Shown piece after piece: positions 1-6,291 of a DNA stretch of 13,479 nucleotides. The notes under the pieces were generated by a model. That model saw only the letters and a list, made by a program, of their open reading frames with translations. It searched no databases and had not been told where the DNA came from. Numbering within the stretch: the first letter of the stretch is position 1; every line of letters begins with the position of its first letter. This DNA comes from an uncultured Corynebacterium sp. (GTDB taxonomy: Bacteria > Actinomycetota > Actinomycetes > Mycobacteriales > Mycobacteriaceae). A program made the position numbers and the translations under genes. The stretch spans positions 1 to 13,479 of the forward strand of contig CALTTF010000049.1 in NCBI GenBank assembly GCA_943908385.1, written 5' to 3'.

Positions 1-2032
1 GGCCGCGGCCGCCGCCGCGGTAGCTGCGGTCGCGGTCGTCGTCACGCTTGCGGTAGCCGCCGCGTCCGCCACCGCGACGGTCGCGCGGCGGTGCGCCGGT
101 GTCGCGCTGAATATTGATCAGCTGGCCGGAGATGCGCGTGTCGGTGAGGCGGTCGAGGACGGCCGGGTCGAGGTTCTTCGGCAGCTCGACGAGCGTGAAG
201 TCGCCGCCGATGGTGATGCGGCCGAAGTCGCGGTTGGTCAGGCCACCCTCGTTGGCCAGGGCGCCGACGATGGCACCCGGGCGGACGTGCTGGCGCTTGC
301 CCACATCCAGGCGGTAGGTGTCGAAGTTCGGGTCGTCGTTGTGGAAGCGGCTGCGTCCCCCGCGGTCGTCGCGGTCGCGTCCACGGCCGCGGCGGTCGTC
401 GCGGTCCCACTTCTCGCGGTCGCGGCGGTCGCGCTTGTCCTTCGGCGGCTCCTTCATGAGGAACTCGTCGCCGGAGGTCTGCGCGGCGAGTGCGGCGGCG
501 ATGTCCTCCATCGGCACGTCGTGGTCCGCGGAGTAGCTGCGCACCAGGCTGCGGAAGAGGTCCATCTGGTCGTTCTCGAGCGACTCAGTGATCGAGTCGG
601 AGAATTTGGCCATGCGGGAGACGTTGACCTCGTCCACGGTGGGCAGGTCCATCTCCTCGATCTTGGCGCCGGTGACCTTCTCGATGGAGCGCAGCATGCG
701 GCGCTCGCGCGGGGTGACGAACAGGATCGCCTCGCCCGTGCGTCCCGCGCGGCCGGTGCGGCCGATGCGGTGAACGTAGCTCTCCGTGTCGTTCGGAATG
801 TCGTAGTTGAGCACATGCGAGATGCGCTCGACATCCAGACCGCGCGCGGCGACGTCGGTGGCGACGAGGATGTCCAGGCGCCCGTCGCGAAGCTGGTCGA
901 CGGTACGCTCGCGCTGCTGCTGGGCGATGTCGCCGTTGATCGCGGCGGCGGAGAATCCGCGCGCGCGGAGCTTCTCGGCGATCTCCTCCGTCTCGTGCTT
1001 GGTGCGCACGAAGACGATCATGCCGTCGAATTCGGTGACCTCAAGGATGCGCGTGATCGCGTCGAGCTTGTTGCGGTGCGCGGTGAACAGGTACCGCTGG
1101 GTGATATTCGTGTTCGTGCGCGTCTCGGACTTGACCGTGACCTCGGCCGGGTCGTTCAGATACTGCTTCGAAATGCGGCGGATGCCGTTCGGCATCGTCG
1201 CGGAAAACAGCGCGACCTGCTTGTCGTCCGGGGTGTCCTCGAGAATGCGCTCGACGTCTTCCTGGAAGCCCATGTTGAGCATCTCGTCCGCCTCGTCGAG
1301 CACGAGGAAGCGCAGGTTGGAAATGTCCAGCGAGCCCTTCTCCAGGTGGTCGATGACACGGCCCGGGGTACCCACGATGACCTGCGCGCCGCGGCGCAGG
1401 CCGGACAGCTGAATGCCGTACGCCTGGCCACCGTAGATCGGCAGCACCGAAATGCCGCCCAGGTGGTCGGCGAAGGACTGGAAGGAGTCGGACACCTGCA
1501 GCGCCAGCTCACGCGTCGGCGCGAGCACGAGCGCCTGCGGGTGGCGCGCCTTTGTATCGATCTGGGCCAGCACCGGCAGCGCGAACGCCGCGGTCTTGCC
1601 CGTACCCGTCTGCGCGAGGCCAACCACATCGCGGCCTTCCAGCAGCAGCGGGATCGTCTGCGCCTGGATCGGGGACGGCTCCTCAAAGCCGACCTTCTTG
1701 ATCGCGGCCAGCAGGTCATCCGGCAGGTCGAGCGCGTCGAAGCCAGTGCTTGACGACGCCTCCTCTGCCCCCTTTCCGCCGTTGTCCTCAGCGGAATTCT
1801 CGTTCACATTCTCGTCGTTGTTCTTCTCCGCAGCTTCGTCTGCGGCCCCTGTGTTGTTCACGTTCCCATTCTCTTCTGCAGTGCCTGCAGCGTCCGAAAC
1901 ATTCTCCGTTTCGCCCTGCGTCTGCGCCTCGGGGCTGGACTGCACCTGATCCATGTTGGAACCGTCGGTGCTTTCCGTCTCAGCCGGGGTATTCACCTGC
2001 TGCTCTTCAGCGGCGTTGTCATCAGTACTCAT
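1..2032 (-). CDS. deaD: DEAD-box ATP-dependent RNA helicase, DeaD/CsdA type (C-terminus cut by window start)
   Basis: ATP-dependent RNA helicase of the DeaD/CsdA family, expected to remodel RNA in the cytoplasm (ribosome assembly, mRNA decay, cold adaptation in relatives). About 677 residues are visible and the frame stays open past base 1, so the C-terminus is missing. Residues 1-97 are an acidic, Asn/Glu/Ser-rich low-complexity extension. The core then begins: Q motif ending SPIQ (120-123), Walker A AQTGTGKT with K146, DEAD at 246-249, SAT at 277-279, and motif VI HRIGRTGR at 421-428. A basic Arg/Asp-rich linker follows. From about residue 570 there is a DbpA-type RNA-binding domain (TYRLDVGKR, then GAIVGALANEGGLT), and the visible end is RGG-rich. 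The ATG at 2032 is chosen because a -10 hexamer (TAGGCT) lies 9 nt upstream. An antisense open frame of nearly 1.5 kb on the other strand is a shadow of this gene. Confidence 0.95.
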   Translation of the reverse strand, partial: MSTDDNAAEEQQVNTPAETESTDGSNMDQVQSSPEAQTQGETENVSDAAGTAEENGNVNNTGAADEAAEKNNDENVNENSAEDNGGKGAEEASSSTGFDALDLPDDLLAAIKKVGFEEPSPIQAQTIPLLLEGRDVVGLAQTGTGKTAAFALPVLAQIDTKARHPQALVLAPTRELALQVSDSFQSFADHLGGISVLPIYGGQAYGIQLSGLRRGAQVIVGTPGRVIDHLEKGSLDISNLRFLVLDEADEMLNMGFQEDVERILEDTPDDKQVALFSATMPNGIRRISKQYLNDPAEVTVKSETRTNTNITQRYLFTAHRNKLDAITRILEVTEFDGMIVFVRTKHETEEIAEKLRARGFSAAAINGDIAQQQRERTVDQLRDGRLDILVATDVAARGLDVERISHVLNYDIPNDTESYVHRIGRTGRAGRTGEAILFVTPRERRMLRSIEKVTGAKIEEMDLPTVDEVNVSRMAKFSDSITESLENDQMDLFRSLVRSYSADHDVPMEDIAAALAAQTSGDEFLMKEPPKDKRDRRDREKWDRDDRRGRGRDRDDRGGRSRFHNDDPNFDTYRLDVGKRQHVRPGAIVGALANEGGLTNRDFGRITIGGDFTLVELPKNLDPAVLDRLTDTRISGQLINIQRDTGAPPRDRRGGGRGGYRKRDDDRDRSYRGGGRG

Positions 2033-2041
2033 CACCGCCAA

Positions 2042-2047
2042 AGCCTA
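2042..2047 (-). promoter_or_regulatory. Candidate -10 element of the DEAD-box helicase gene
   Basis: On the minus strand this reads TAGGCT and ends 9 nt before the ATG at 2032. There is no clear Shine-Dalgarno in between. This fits a leaderless or near-leaderless transcript. No convincing -35 was identified. Confidence 0.4.
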
Positions 2048-2154
2048 CCGCCAACGCGGGGCACATAGCTATTTGCAGCGGGTACGGCGCCTGCCCGGCG
2101 TAACCCATGTCCGAGCTCTCACTCACACATGTCAGTCCCCATCCCGTCCGCGGT

Positions 2155-2871
2155 TTATCGCCGCGGCGGCTGGTTCGGCCCAGACCCCGGCCCCTGCTGG
2201 CCGTACGGATTCTGGTCCCAATACGAGCTGGGCCTTCCCTGCCGGCCCGGCGCGCCCGGGCCACCTGGCGTTCCCGGGCCGCCCATCGCACCTGGACCAC
2301 CCGGGTGGTCCGGTCGGCCCTGCTGGGAGAAATCGTCCACGAAATTGACCGTCTCACGGATGCGCTGCCGCTCCCGGTGGCGGCCGACGAGCGCGAGGAT
2401 GACACCCACAAAGAGCACAAAGGCCGCGGCCATACCGCCGAAGATCCCTCCGAGGATTCCGAACAGTCCGGAGCCGATCTTGTCGATGTCCTCTTTCTTC
2501 GCCAGCATCACGTCACGGTCGCACGAGAAGGAGTAGTCGCCTTCCTCCTCCGTGACGATCTTGTTGTGGGTGACCCACGCGTCATCGCCCTCACCCAGCG
2601 TCACGGACGTGGCAGTGGTCTGGGTCTCGATATTCTCGCCGGACGGGGAGGTGACAGTGCACTCGGGCAAGTCCGACGTCTCGCCCCGGCGGAAGAGACG
2701 GTACTCCGACTTCACCATGAGATTCGCCGTCCCGCTGCCACCGTTGATCTCTATTTTCGGGGTGTCCGCAACCTGCTTCATGCCGCCTCCCCCGACGAAC
2801 ACTCCGAGAATGATCGCCGCGATCAATCCGATCCCGCCGATCACCGACAACGCAATGCCGAATTTCTTCAT
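2155..2871 (-). CDS. Two-helix membrane protein with collagen-like Gly-X-Y C-terminal tail, function unknown
   Basis: 238 aa; family not recognised. A Lys-Lys start leads into a hydrophobic helix (about 4-28). Residues 30-130 form a polar domain with two cysteines (C71, C117) that could form a disulfide if the domain is extracytoplasmic. A second Gly/Ala-rich hydrophobic helix spans about 132-162, followed by the basic stretch RHRERQR. The tail from 183 is Gly/Pro-rich: residues 191-214 are eight consecutive Gly-X-Y triplets, ending in a Tyr/Gln/Pro-rich segment and PPRR. The basic residues after helix 2 suggest that the tail and N-terminus are cytoplasmic and the middle domain is outside. 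The start has an AAAGG ribosome site 7 nt upstream. The gene lies upstream of the helicase on the same strand with a 122-bp gap; no clear terminator is seen there, so read-through is possible. Confidence 0.85.
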   Translation of the reverse strand: MKKFGIALSVIGGIGLIAAIILGVFVGGGGMKQVADTPKIEINGGSGTANLMVKSEYRLFRRGETSDLPECTVTSPSGENIETQTTATSVTLGEGDDAWVTHNKIVTEEEGDYSFSCDRDVMLAKKEDIDKIGSGLFGILGGIFGGMAAAFVLFVGVILALVGRHRERQRIRETVNFVDDFSQQGRPDHPGGPGAMGGPGTPGGPGAPGRQGRPSSYWDQNPYGQQGPGSGPNQPPRR

Positions 2872-2878
2872 TTACACG

Positions 2879-2883
2879 CCTTT
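2879..2883 (-). promoter_or_regulatory. Ribosome binding site of the two-helix membrane protein
   Basis: Minus-strand AAAGG with a 7-nt spacer to the ATG at 2871. It fixes the start codon and sets this gene apart from neighbours that appear leaderless. Confidence 0.6.
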
Positions 2884-2972
2884 CTCGACTCACCCAACAC
2901 CCACGTTGCCTGCACCGCCTGGCACGCCATGCTGTGGGGCAGCAAGGAAGCACGACGCAGCAGCTTGCCTAT

Positions 2973-2978
2973 AGATTA
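2973..2978 (-). promoter_or_regulatory. Candidate -10 element for the two-helix membrane protein
   Basis: Minus-strand TAATCT, the best TANNNT hexamer upstream of the gene starting at 2871. It would give a leader of about 90-95 nt. It lies 2 nt from the GlxR-like box at 2981-2996, which would then sit in the spacer between -10 and -35. Confidence 0.4.
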
Positions 2979-2980
2979 AC

Positions 2981-2996
2981 CGTGATGCCGGTCACA
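2981..2996. promoter_or_regulatory. GlxR (CRP/FNR-type) binding-site candidate
   Basis: CGTGATGCCGGTCACA matches nine of the ten specified bases of the corynebacterial GlxR consensus TGTGA-N6-TCACA. It lies in the divergent region between the membrane protein and the first lipoprotein. Its position next to the minus-strand -10 suggests repression of the membrane-protein gene. It is about 100 bp upstream of the lipoprotein -10, so activation in that direction is possible but less certain. Confidence 0.55.
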
Positions 2997-3034
2997 GGCA
3001 GGGCAATTTCCAATCACCCCACTCACAACCCCGC

Positions 3035-3076
3035 CCGCAGCCACGCATCAACCAACCGCAGCCACGCATGAGCCAA
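3035..3076 (+). repeat. Two-copy 21-bp direct tandem repeat in the promoter region
   Basis: Copy 1 (3035-3055) and copy 2 (3056-3076) both begin CCGCAGCCACGCAT and end CCAA, differing at two bases. A degenerate third start (CCGCACC) follows. The array ends 18 nt before the lipoprotein -10 hexamer and therefore covers its -35 and upstream region. It may be an operator or simply a small duplication. Confidence 0.6.
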
Positions 3077-3094
3077 CCGCACCAGCGCACCGCC

Positions 3095-3100
3095 TAGACT
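3095..3100 (+). promoter_or_regulatory. -10 element of the first lipoprotein gene (leaderless)
   Basis: TAGACT ends 8 nt before the ATG at 3109, and no Shine-Dalgarno lies between them. The spacing places the transcription start at or next to the A of the ATG. Confidence 0.55.
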
Positions 3101-3108
3101 GAACGCTT

Positions 3109-3729
3109 ATGCGCACCTCCCGCCGTCTCCGTTCCGCCGCCGTTCTCCTCGCCGCGTCCGCGCTCGCCCTTGCCGGCTGCTCCGGCGCCGAGGATGAGCT
3201 CGCCGAGCCCGCCCTGACCACCGTGGAGACCTCCCCGGCCGAGAACACCGCGGAGACCTCCGCCGCCGAGCAGCCCTCCTCTGAGCAGAAAGACAAGAAG
3301 CCGAACAAAGAGAAGGACGACGACAAGGACGAGGCCGAAAAAGACAAGGCGGAGGACGAGAAGGAGGAGAAAAAGGAAGAGCCCAAGGACGACCGCTCCA
3401 ACGTCGCCGCCGGCACCGTCTGCGGCGAGGCGGGCTCCCGGGGCGACGAGGGCACCCTTTCCATCGTCACGCTTGACGACGGCATGGACTGTGACGAGGT
3501 GATGGAGGTCTTCTCCGACTACATGTCCGACTCCCCGTCCGGCACGCCGCCGCAGGGTTCCGGGGCTTTCTGGACCGCGCCGAACGGCTGGTTCTGCGGC
3601 GGCAACAACTTCCTCTTCCCCGGTGACGAGGACCAGAAGTTCAACAAGTACCCCTCTTGCGGCCCGCAGGACGTGAACAAGAGCGCCGTCGCCATTCCCG
3701 CTGCGAGAATCAGCGAGCTGCCAATCTAG
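3109..3729 (+). CDS. Secreted lipoprotein with charged linker and four-cysteine C-terminal domain, function unknown
   Basis: 206 aa. An Arg-rich start and hydrophobic stretch lead to a lipobox LAGC at 21-24, so C24 should be lipidated and the protein anchored on the outer face of the cytoplasmic membrane. Residues about 55-97 are a highly charged Lys/Asp/Glu linker, probably an extended stalk. The C-terminal domain (about 100-206) has four cysteines (C105, C128, C163, C184), likely two disulfides, with the landmarks CGE, DGMDC, a Phe-Trp, GWFC and CGP. It is a paralog of the lipoprotein at 5247-5867: same length, same ALTTVETS motif after the lipobox, same cysteine plan. It starts divergently from the membrane-protein gene. 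I do not recognise a functional family; ligand binding or a cell-envelope role is a guess. Confidence 0.9.
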   Translation: MRTSRRLRSAAVLLAASALALAGCSGAEDELAEPALTTVETSPAENTAETSAAEQPSSEQKDKKPNKEKDDDKDEAEKDKAEDEKEEKKEEPKDDRSNVAAGTVCGEAGSRGDEGTLSIVTLDDGMDCDEVMEVFSDYMSDSPSGTPPQGSGAFWTAPNGWFCGGNNFLFPGDEDQKFNKYPSCGPQDVNKSAVAIPAARISELPI

Positions 3730-3754
3730 CCAGCGCAAAGCCCACAATCCCCAC

Positions 3755-3760
3755 CATCAT
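3755..3760 (+). promoter_or_regulatory. Weak candidate -10 for the GH32 gene
   Basis: CATCAT lies exactly 7 nt before the ATG at 3768, the same spacing seen at other leaderless genes here. It matches TATAAT at only four positions. The gene may instead be read from the lipoprotein promoter 38 nt upstream. Confidence 0.25.
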
Positions 3761-3767
3761 CCGAGCC

Positions 3768-5195
3768 ATGCCTGAACCGATCACCTGCACCAACCAGCGC
3801 TGGTACCCGGCGTTCCACATCGCGGCGCCGGGTGGCTGGATCAACGACCCGAACGGCCTGTGCTTCTTCAACGGCCGCTACCACGTCTTCTACCAGCACC
3901 ACCCGTACTCCGCCCAGTGGGGACCGATGCACTGGGGGCACGCGTCGTCCGACGACCTCGCCCATTGGCGCCACGAGCCGATCGCGCTCGCTCCCGGCGC
4001 GGCGGGCAGCGACGACGCCGACGGCATCTGGTCGGGTTCCGCATTCGTGCACGACGGCACGCTCTATGTCTTCTACACCGGCAACCGCTGGGCGAACGGG
4101 ACGGACGGCGAAGACGGCATCTACCAGACGCAGATGCTCGCCACCTCGACCGACGGCATCCATTTTGAAAAGCACGGCGCCGTCATCCCGCCCGTCAAGG
4201 CCGACGCGCGCGACCCGAAGGTCTTCGCGCACGACGGCCGCTTCTTCATGACCGTCGGCGCCCAGGTCGACGGCCACGGCGTGGTCCTGCTCTACTCCTC
4301 TACCGACCTACACACCTGGCACGAGGAAGGCACGCTCTACGAGGACCCGGACCCCAATGTCGTCATGATCGAGTGCCCCGACTTCTTCCCGCTCGGCGAC
4401 AGATGGGTCCTCCTCCACAGCCCGATGCGCACCGAACCCGTCCGCACCGGCTACCACCTCCGCAACGGCCACAACGCCGGCTACATCGTCGGCGATTGGA
4501 CGCCCGGCACGCGGTTCACGCCCGCCACCAGCTACCGCCCGGCCGATTGGGGCCACCACTTCTACGCCCCGCAGTCCTTCGCCGCACCCGACGGCCGCCG
4601 CATCATGTTCGGCTGGATGGGCGAATTCGCACGCGCGCTCGCATGTCAGGACGACGGGTGGTCGGGGCAGCTCACCGTCCCGCGCGAGCTTTCGCTTAAC
4701 GACGACCTCACCCTCTCCTCCACCCCCTCCCCTCAAACCTCTGCCTTATTCGGCCCACCCGCGACATCCACCTACGCGCTGCAGGCCAATGAGACGACCG
4801 CAGCCGGCTCTATCGGCCCCGCGAAAATCACCGTGCGCGCCGACATCGACAAACCTGTCCCCCTCCAGTCCCCCACCTGCGAGCAGATCGAATTGTCATT
4901 CACCCGCGACGGCTGCTCCCCCACCCGGATCATCCTCGACACCCAGGCCCTGCGCGTCCATTTCGTCTACGGCGACGACAACGGCGCCGGCCGCGGCTAC
5001 CGCTCCGCCCCGTGGACACCGGGCGAGGACCTGACCATCTTCGCCGACCGCGGCTCCTTCGAGATCTTCGTCGGCGACGGCACCCACACCCTGTCCTCCC
5101 TCGACTTCTCCGGCGACGGCAACCGTGCCCTCACCCTCACCGCCGTCAACGGCCCGGCCGATGTGACGGTGACGGTTGAGGAGCTCGTCGATTAG
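3768..5195 (+). CDS. Glycoside hydrolase family 32 beta-fructosidase (sucrose / sucrose-6-phosphate hydrolase type)
   Basis: 475 aa, the usual GH32 length. It should hydrolyse terminal beta-fructosyl bonds in sucrose, sucrose-6-phosphate or short fructans. The five-bladed propeller domain occupies about 10-310. It carries all three catalytic signatures: WINDPNG at 24-30 with nucleophile D27, RDP at 148-150 with stabiliser D149, and ECPD at 202-205 with acid/base E202. The C-terminal beta-sandwich (GH32C) covers about 325-475 and includes FADRGSFEIFVGDG. No signal peptide is present, so it is probably cytoplasmic and acts on imported sugar; this favours sucrose-6-phosphate hydrolase over a secreted levanase. 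The open frame extends upstream into the lipoprotein gene, but homology begins after the ATG at 3768, which is chosen. No sugar transporter or regulator is adjacent. Substrate choice cannot be decided from sequence alone. Confidence 0.93.
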   Translation: MPEPITCTNQRWYPAFHIAAPGGWINDPNGLCFFNGRYHVFYQHHPYSAQWGPMHWGHASSDDLAHWRHEPIALAPGAAGSDDADGIWSGSAFVHDGTLYVFYTGNRWANGTDGEDGIYQTQMLATSTDGIHFEKHGAVIPPVKADARDPKVFAHDGRFFMTVGAQVDGHGVVLLYSSTDLHTWHEEGTLYEDPDPNVVMIECPDFFPLGDRWVLLHSPMRTEPVRTGYHLRNGHNAGYIVGDWTPGTRFTPATSYRPADWGHHFYAPQSFAAPDGRRIMFGWMGEFARALACQDDGWSGQLTVPRELSLNDDLTLSSTPSPQTSALFGPPATSTYALQANETTAAGSIGPAKITVRADIDKPVPLQSPTCEQIELSFTRDGCSPTRIILDTQALRVHFVYGDDNGAGRGYRSAPWTPGEDLTIFADRGSFEIFVGDGTHTLSSLDFSGDGNRALTLTAVNGPADVTVTVEELVD

Positions 5196-5233
5196 CTAGG
5201 CGGGGCTACCTCCTACGGCCGGATCCAACGACA

Positions 5234-5239
5234 TAAACT
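5234..5239 (+). promoter_or_regulatory. -10 element of the second lipoprotein gene (leaderless)
   Basis: TAAACT ends 7 nt before the ATG at 5247, with no Shine-Dalgarno. It gives this lipoprotein its own promoter even though the GH32 gene ends only 51 bp upstream. Confidence 0.55.
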
Positions 5240-5246
5240 CGTCCCT

Positions 5247-5867
5247 ATGCGTTTCTTCCCCCGCCGCGCCATCAGCGCCGCCCTCCTCGCCACGACCGCA
5301 TTCGCTGCCACCGCCTGCTCGGATACCCAGGACGACAGCGCCTCGCCGGCCCTCACCACAGTCGAGACCTCCGCCGCCGAGACATCGACTCAGTCCTCCA
5401 CCTCCGAACAGCCGTCGTCCACCTCCAAGGACGCCGCGCCCAGCGACGAGAAGAAAGACGAAGCGGACAAGAAGAACGACAGCAAAGACGACGACACAAA
5501 GAAAGAAGATAAGCCCGAAAAGGACGACAACAAGGTCGACATGGCCAGCGCCCCGTCCGGCACCCACTGCGGTGAAATCTCCAACAACGGCAATCCCCTC
5601 CTCGTCATCGCCATCGCTGACGGCGCCGACTGCACCACCGGCACCGAGATGGCGAAAACCTACCTGTCCCCCAACCCGCCGGGAACCATGCACCCGGGCT
5701 CCGCTACCATCTGGGAATCCCCCGACGGCTGGGTGTGCTCCGCCCGCGTCATCCCGCCCGGATTCAACGACGAGCCCGGACACCGCAAGATCGGCTGCGG
5801 CCCCAACGCCAGCGACCGGACCGTCATCGCGATGAGCCCCGACGAAGCACCGACGTACGGCCTGTAA
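5247..5867 (+). CDS. Secreted lipoprotein, paralog of the one at 3109-3729, function unknown
   Basis: 206 aa. A basic N-terminus and hydrophobic stretch lead to ATAC at 21-24, a lipobox with Ala rather than Leu at -3, so C24 is the likely lipid anchor. ALTTVETS follows at 35-42. A Ser/Thr-rich then Lys/Asp-rich linker runs to about 97. The C-terminal domain has cysteines C108, C129, C164 and C184 with landmarks CGE, DGADC, a Trp, GWVC and CGP. Total length, C24 and C184 are the same as in the first lipoprotein, and the middle cysteines shift by only one to three residues. The two probably arose by duplication of an ancestral gene, with the GH32 gene lying between them. The linkers have diverged more than the domain landmarks, which points to selection on the domain. 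Function not recognised. Confidence 0.9.
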   Translation: MRFFPRRAISAALLATTAFAATACSDTQDDSASPALTTVETSAAETSTQSSTSEQPSSTSKDAAPSDEKKDEADKKNDSKDDDTKKEDKPEKDDNKVDMASAPSGTHCGEISNNGNPLLVIAIADGADCTTGTEMAKTYLSPNPPGTMHPGSATIWESPDGWVCSARVIPPGFNDEPGHRKIGCGPNASDRTVIAMSPDEAPTYGL

Positions 5868-5884
5868 ACCGACCCCAAGCGAAC

Positions 5885-5890
5885 TAGTCT
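5885..5890 (+). promoter_or_regulatory. -10 element of the NUDIX-helicase operon (leaderless)
   Basis: TAGTCT ends 7 nt before the ATG at 5898. No Shine-Dalgarno is present. It gives the NUDIX-helicase pair its own promoter, independent of the upstream lipoprotein. Confidence 0.5.
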
Positions 5891-5897
5891 CGAACCC

Positions 5898-6287
5898 ATG
5901 TCAAAGCTCATCGACGTCACCGGTGCCGTCATCATTCGCGACGGCGCAGTCTTCGCCGCACAGCGTGGTCCGGGAAAAGCACTCGCAGGCATGTGGGAAT
6001 TCCCCGGGGGCAAAATCGAGCCAGGCGAGACCCCGGAGGAATCGCTCGCCCGGGAGCTCAAAGAAGAACTGCTTGTCGACGCCACCGTTGGAGCTCTCAT
6101 CACAACCACCGAGTACGAATACGATTTCGGCACAGTTCGCTTATCGACGTATCACTGCACCCTTTCCCCCGATGCTGAGCCCACACTCACTGAACACGCC
6201 GATTCACGCTGGATCCCATTAACTGATCTGGATGAGCTGGAGTGGGCACCGGCTGATATTCCAGCAGTGAACCTCATCGCTGAGTAG
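5898..6287 (+). CDS. NUDIX hydrolase, MutT-like nucleoside triphosphate pyrophosphohydrolase
   Basis: 129 aa, a minimal MutT-type domain expected to cleave a (d)NTP or modified nucleotide to the monophosphate and PPi using Mg2+. The N-terminal strand is followed by GMWEFPGGKIEPGE (31-44). The Nudix box is G38-x5-E44-x7-R52-E53-L54-x-E56-E57, so the metal-binding glutamates are intact. The usual glycine two residues after E57 is L59 (EELLV). The end (SRWIPLTDLDELEWAPADIP) is the usual MutT-like terminus. The gene appears leaderless and is followed after only 4 nt by the PLD-helicase gene, so the two are almost certainly co-transcribed. Small NUDIX genes recur next to DUF3427 helicases as far as I recall. 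A housekeeping 8-oxo-dGTP role is possible, but coupling to the helicase suggests a dedicated partner. The 3' half is lower in GC than the upstream genes. Confidence 0.9.
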   Translation: MSKLIDVTGAVIIRDGAVFAAQRGPGKALAGMWEFPGGKIEPGETPEESLARELKEELLVDATVGALITTTEYEYDFGTVRLSTYHCTLSPDAEPTLTEHADSRWIPLTDLDELEWAPADIPAVNLIAE

Positions 6288-6291
6288 ATCA

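Noticed and set aside
287..1753. 488-aa open frame on the plus strand with Val/Ala/Arg-rich composition
   Set aside because: It lies wholly antisense to the DEAD-box helicase, which has every family motif. Long shadow frames are expected opposite GC-rich genes.
2106..2131. CATGT/ACATG inverted pair between the membrane protein and the helicase gene
   Set aside because: Only 5-bp arms with a 16-bp loop and no following T-run; not a convincing terminator or operator.
3094..3747. 217-aa minus-strand open frame rich in Gly, Val and Leu
   Set aside because: Antisense of the Lys/Glu-rich lipoprotein linker, which generates artificial Leu/Phe-rich runs that look like membrane segments.
5193..5212. 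TAGC/GCTA hairpin after the GH32 stop codon
   Set aside because: The stem is too short and no U-tract follows, so I do not call a terminator.
5196..5783. 195-aa minus-strand open frame with an apparent hydrophobic stretch
   Set aside because: Antisense of the second lipoprotein; the hydrophobic run mirrors its Lys/Asp codons.
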